This document shows, piece after piece, positions 61,908-64,000 of a stretch of 64,000 bases of DNA. This DNA comes from Pseudonocardiaceae bacterium (GTDB lineage: Bacteria; Actinomycetota; Actinomycetes; Mycobacteriales; Pseudonocardiaceae), in contig WHSZ01000002.1 in NCBI GenBank assembly GCA_009379845.1, positions 1 through 64,000 on the forward strand, given 5' to 3'. Below the pieces are notes generated by a model. That model saw only the letters and a list, made by a program, of their open reading frames with translations. It was not told the origin of the DNA and searched no databases. Position numbers and translations under genes: made by a program. How positions within the stretch are numbered: the first letter of the stretch is position 1; every line of letters starts with the position of its first letter.

Positions 61908-62194
61908 ACTTTCTTCTCCTCTAAAACATAACTAACGAGGCCACGCCTAGCTGCGATGACCCGGGCCAGTCTTAGACGCTGGCTTCCCGGTAAGAGGAGG
62001 AAAACCGTCGCGCCCGCAACTAGTTTTTTGCGAGCGTGATGTAACACGAACACAAAAACATTGACCGCCCACAGCTAACCACATCTCGGTCCCACCTGAC
62101 CACCACACGAAGGAGCCAGATCTGCCGTCGACAAACATACATACACCATGTACGCTTTTAACCGATACCGGTCGATGTGTTCGGAAGGTGCCCG
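61908..62194. promoter_or_regulatory. Divergent region between cold-shock gene and alpha/beta hydrolase
   Basis: 287 bases; AT-richer than average. TACAT-N5-ATGTA (62138-62152) is a short inverted repeat 43 bp before the hydrolase start and a candidate operator for the TetR protein encoded downstream. No coding sequence seen. Operator role inferred. Confidence 0.35.
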
Positions 62195-63073
62195 ATGGCC
62201 CGAAGCCAGGCGCTCGGCGTTTCCCATTCACTCGAATTGCCACCGGGCACCGTGCGCTATCGGGAACGCGGTAGCGGCCGGCCGGTGGTCTTCGTACACG
62301 GATTGCTGGTCAACGCCGATCTCTGGCGAGCCGTTGTGCCCACCGTTGCCGAAGCCGGGTACCGCTGCGTGGCACCGGACTGGCCGCTCGGCTCGCACCA
62401 GAAGCCAATGGCGCCCGACGCGGATCTGTCCCCGCCCGCGCTGGCGGCCCTGATCGCGGATTTCCTGGCCGCGCTCGAATTGCGCGACGTCACATTGGTC
62501 GCCAACGACACCGGCGGCGCGCTCACCCAGATCCTGATGGCCAACCATCCCGAACGACTCGGTCGCGTGGTGCTGACACCGGCGGACAGTTTCGAGCGGT
62601 TCTTACCTCCGATGTTCAACTACCTGCCGAAGCTGGCCGCGCATCCCTGCTCGACCACGCTGCTCGCCGCGGCGCTGCGCTCCCGGATTCTCCAGCGGCT
62701 GCCGGTCGCGTACGGGTGGCTGACCAAGAAACCGATCCCCGGCGAATTTCTGGATTCCTACCTTGGACCGAGCCGGCACGACCCCCGCATCCGGCACGAT
62801 CTGCGCAAGTTCCTGCGCGGCATACACCGACGGCACACGCTGCGCGCAGCCGAGACGTTGCGGCGCTTCGACAAACCCGTGTTGCTCGCCTGGGCGCCGG
62901 AGGATCGACACTTTCCGATCTCGCTCGCTCACCGGCTGGCCGAACTGCTGCCGGACGCGACGATCGCGGAGATACCGGATTCCTACACGTTCGTACCGGA
63001 GGATCAGCCGGACCGACTCGCCACACTGATCACCGAATTCGCCAATCTCGCGGCGCCGAGCGCGGCAGGCTGA
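62195..63073 (+). CDS. Alpha/beta hydrolase with Asp nucleophile position
   Basis: 292 residues from ATG 62195 (GGAAGG six bases upstream). Alpha/beta-hydrolase fold: GRPVVFVHGLLVNADLW (oxyanion region, about 27-43), the nucleophile elbow VANDTGGALTQIL (about 98-110) with Asp rather than Ser, as in haloalkane dehalogenases and epoxide hydrolases, and a late WAPEDRHFPISLAHRLAELL. Where the catalytic His usually stands, the sequence reads DSYTFVPEDQP. So the common triad is incomplete. Substrate unknown; three bases precede the TetR gene, which probably controls it. Confidence 0.85.
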   Translation: MARSQALGVSHSLELPPGTVRYRERGSGRPVVFVHGLLVNADLWRAVVPTVAEAGYRCVAPDWPLGSHQKPMAPDADLSPPALAALIADFLAALELRDVTLVANDTGGALTQILMANHPERLGRVVLTPADSFERFLPPMFNYLPKLAAHPCSTTLLAAALRSRILQRLPVAYGWLTKKPIPGEFLDSYLGPSRHDPRIRHDLRKFLRGIHRRHTLRAAETLRRFDKPVLLAWAPEDRHFPISLAHRLAELLPDATIAEIPDSYTFVPEDQPDRLATLITEFANLAAPSAAG

Positions 63074-63075
63074 GC

Positions 63076-63672
63076 GTGCCGGCAACCCAGCAAGAGCGGT
63101 CCCGAAACACCAGGGAAGCGCTGCTGTCCGCGGGGCGACGGTTGTTCGGCGAGCGGGGATACCCGCACGTCGCCGCGGACGAGATCGTCGCCGCGGCCGG
63201 CGTGACCCGAGGTGCGCTCTACCACCACTACGACGGCAAGCACGGATTGTTCCGCGCCGTGCTCGAACGTCTGGAGGGCGAGATCACCGCGGACGTTCGC
63301 GGCGCCGTCGATGCCGCACCCGACGTGGTAGCCGGCGCGCTCGCCGGTGTCGGCGCCTTCCTGGATACCTGCCAGCGCCCGGAAGTTCTGCGCATCGCGC
63401 TCACCGACGCACCCGCGGTACTCGGCTGGAGCACCTGGCGGGCGATCGAGGCCGAGCACGGGCTGGGGCTGATCACGGAGCTACTCGAACGCGCCTCGGC
63501 AGGCGGCGCGATCACCGTGGAACGCGTCGACGTGTTCGCCCAACTCTTGCTGAGCGCGCTGATCGAGGCGGCGCTGCTGATCGCGAACGCCACCGATGTC
63601 GAGCGGACGAGGCAGGACGTGGAGAGTTCGCTCGGCACGCTGCTGTCCGGCTTGCTCGTCGACAACGGGTGA
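63076..63672 (+). CDS. TetR-family regulator
   Basis: 198 residues, GTG start at 63076, two bases after the hydrolase stop. N-terminal TetR helix-turn-helix: LLSAGRRLFGERGYPHVAAD and EIVAAAGVTRGALYHHYDGK (about 15-55), then a helical ligand domain ending SSLGTLLSGLLVDNG. The frame is open further upstream but overlaps the hydrolase gene. It probably represses the hydrolase operon through a site before 62195. Ligand unknown. Confidence 0.92.
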   Translation: MPATQQERSRNTREALLSAGRRLFGERGYPHVAADEIVAAAGVTRGALYHHYDGKHGLFRAVLERLEGEITADVRGAVDAAPDVVAGALAGVGAFLDTCQRPEVLRIALTDAPAVLGWSTWRAIEAEHGLGLITELLERASAGGAITVERVDVFAQLLLSALIEAALLIANATDVERTRQDVESSLGTLLSGLLVDNG

Positions 63673-63690
63673 GGTACTACGATCGCTGCT

Positions 63691-64000
63691 ATGCCAACCA
63701 TCGAATGCGCCGTGTGGTTCTCCGGGCCGATGGCGCTCACCGAGAACCGGTTGGCTCTGCTGGACGGCACCGAGCTGGAACGCCTGCACGCCTACCGCCG
63801 CGAGCCGGATCGGCAACGTTTCCTCACCGGCAGGGTGCTGACCAAGACCGTGCTCGCCGGCAGGCTCGAGCGCGCGCCCGAGAAGATCCAGCTGGACAGC
63901 GGTTGCCCTGAGTGCGGCCGGCCGCACGGAGCGCCGCGACTGCTCGAGGAAGGCGCGCCGGTGTTCTCCATCTCGCATTCCGGCGACCGCGTCGCGCTCG
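63691..64000 (+). CDS. 4'-phosphopantetheinyl transferase (Sfp type), cut by the window end
   Basis: 103 residues visible from ATG 63691. Typical start of Sfp-type PPTases: AYRREPDRQRFLTGRVLTKT (about 40-59), the CPECGRPHGAPRL stretch, and VFSISHSGDRVAL (about 90-102) with the Ser-His-Ser motif for CoA binding. The Mg-binding and WxxKEA motifs lie outside the window. It activates carrier proteins of polyketide or peptide synthesis, or fatty-acid synthase. Confidence 0.9.
   Translation, partial: MPTIECAVWFSGPMALTENRLALLDGTELERLHAYRREPDRQRFLTGRVLTKTVLAGRLERAPEKIQLDSGCPECGRPHGAPRLLEEGAPVFSISHSGDRVAL

Overview
The window is GC-rich, densely coded DNA from an actinobacterium. The gene set (PaaX, IclR and PucR regulators, Usp and Acg dormancy-type proteins, DUF5753 and DUF6879 proteins, an archaeal-like ValRS, DoxX and DUF1772 proteins) suggests the Pseudonocardiales (Amycolatopsis-like). 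That placement is an inference; there is no rRNA, and I saw no tRNA, CRISPR array or prophage.

Layout. 1-3143: end of an IS5-like element, a DeoR regulator, a small nucleotide-binding-fold protein and a GH13 alpha-glucosidase. 3296-7457: an IclR-controlled cluster of carotenoid oxygenase, SnoaL-like protein and decarboxylase-type amidohydrolase. 7529-11408: small regulators, oxidoreductases and a BASS transporter. 11459-19241: a wrecked P450 gene, then a PaaX-family regulator and the aerobic benzoyl-CoA (box) operon boxC-boxB-benzoate:CoA ligase-amidohydrolase, with a divergent SDR. TACACAA/TTGTGTA inverted repeats precede both the regulator and the box operon. 19333-25495: the myo-inositol operon iolC-aldolase-iolB-iolD-mmsA. 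25670-30683: a dormancy island like the mycobacterial DosR regulon (two tandem Usp proteins, an M50/CBS protease, an Rv1733c-like protein, an Acg nitroreductase) with DosR-like boxes. 30939-33336: HAD hydrolase, GntR regulator, malate dehydrogenase.

33344-38853 is a rearranged patch: three DUF6879 paralogues around one DUF5753 regulator, coupled to short remnants of vanished genes, followed by a valS gene broken by a frameshift. 39373-42237 holds an MFS transporter, a 24-residue peptide gene and a membrane diguanylate cyclase, linked by three copies of an IS-x-x-G-R...PP motif at the end, between and at the start of these genes. 42264-55380 is an exopolysaccharide locus (flippase, Wzc/CpsD-like protein, CDP-alcohol transferase with cytidylyltransferase, beta-helix and beta-propeller secreted proteins, two glycosyltransferases, polymerase/ligase, initiating sugar-phosphate transferase). 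55714-61654 carries 5-oxoprolinase-type pxpA and pxpBC with biotin carrier and biotin carboxylase, plus a PucR regulator. 61701-64000: cold-shock protein, alpha/beta hydrolase with TetR, and the start of a phosphopantetheinyl transferase.

Most convincing leads: the repeated small-peptide motif between transporter and diguanylate cyclase, the DUF6879/DUF5753 patch, the shared operator of the PaaX-box system, and a long palindrome (27999-28046 and 61646-61695) that supplies the stop codons of three neighbouring genes.
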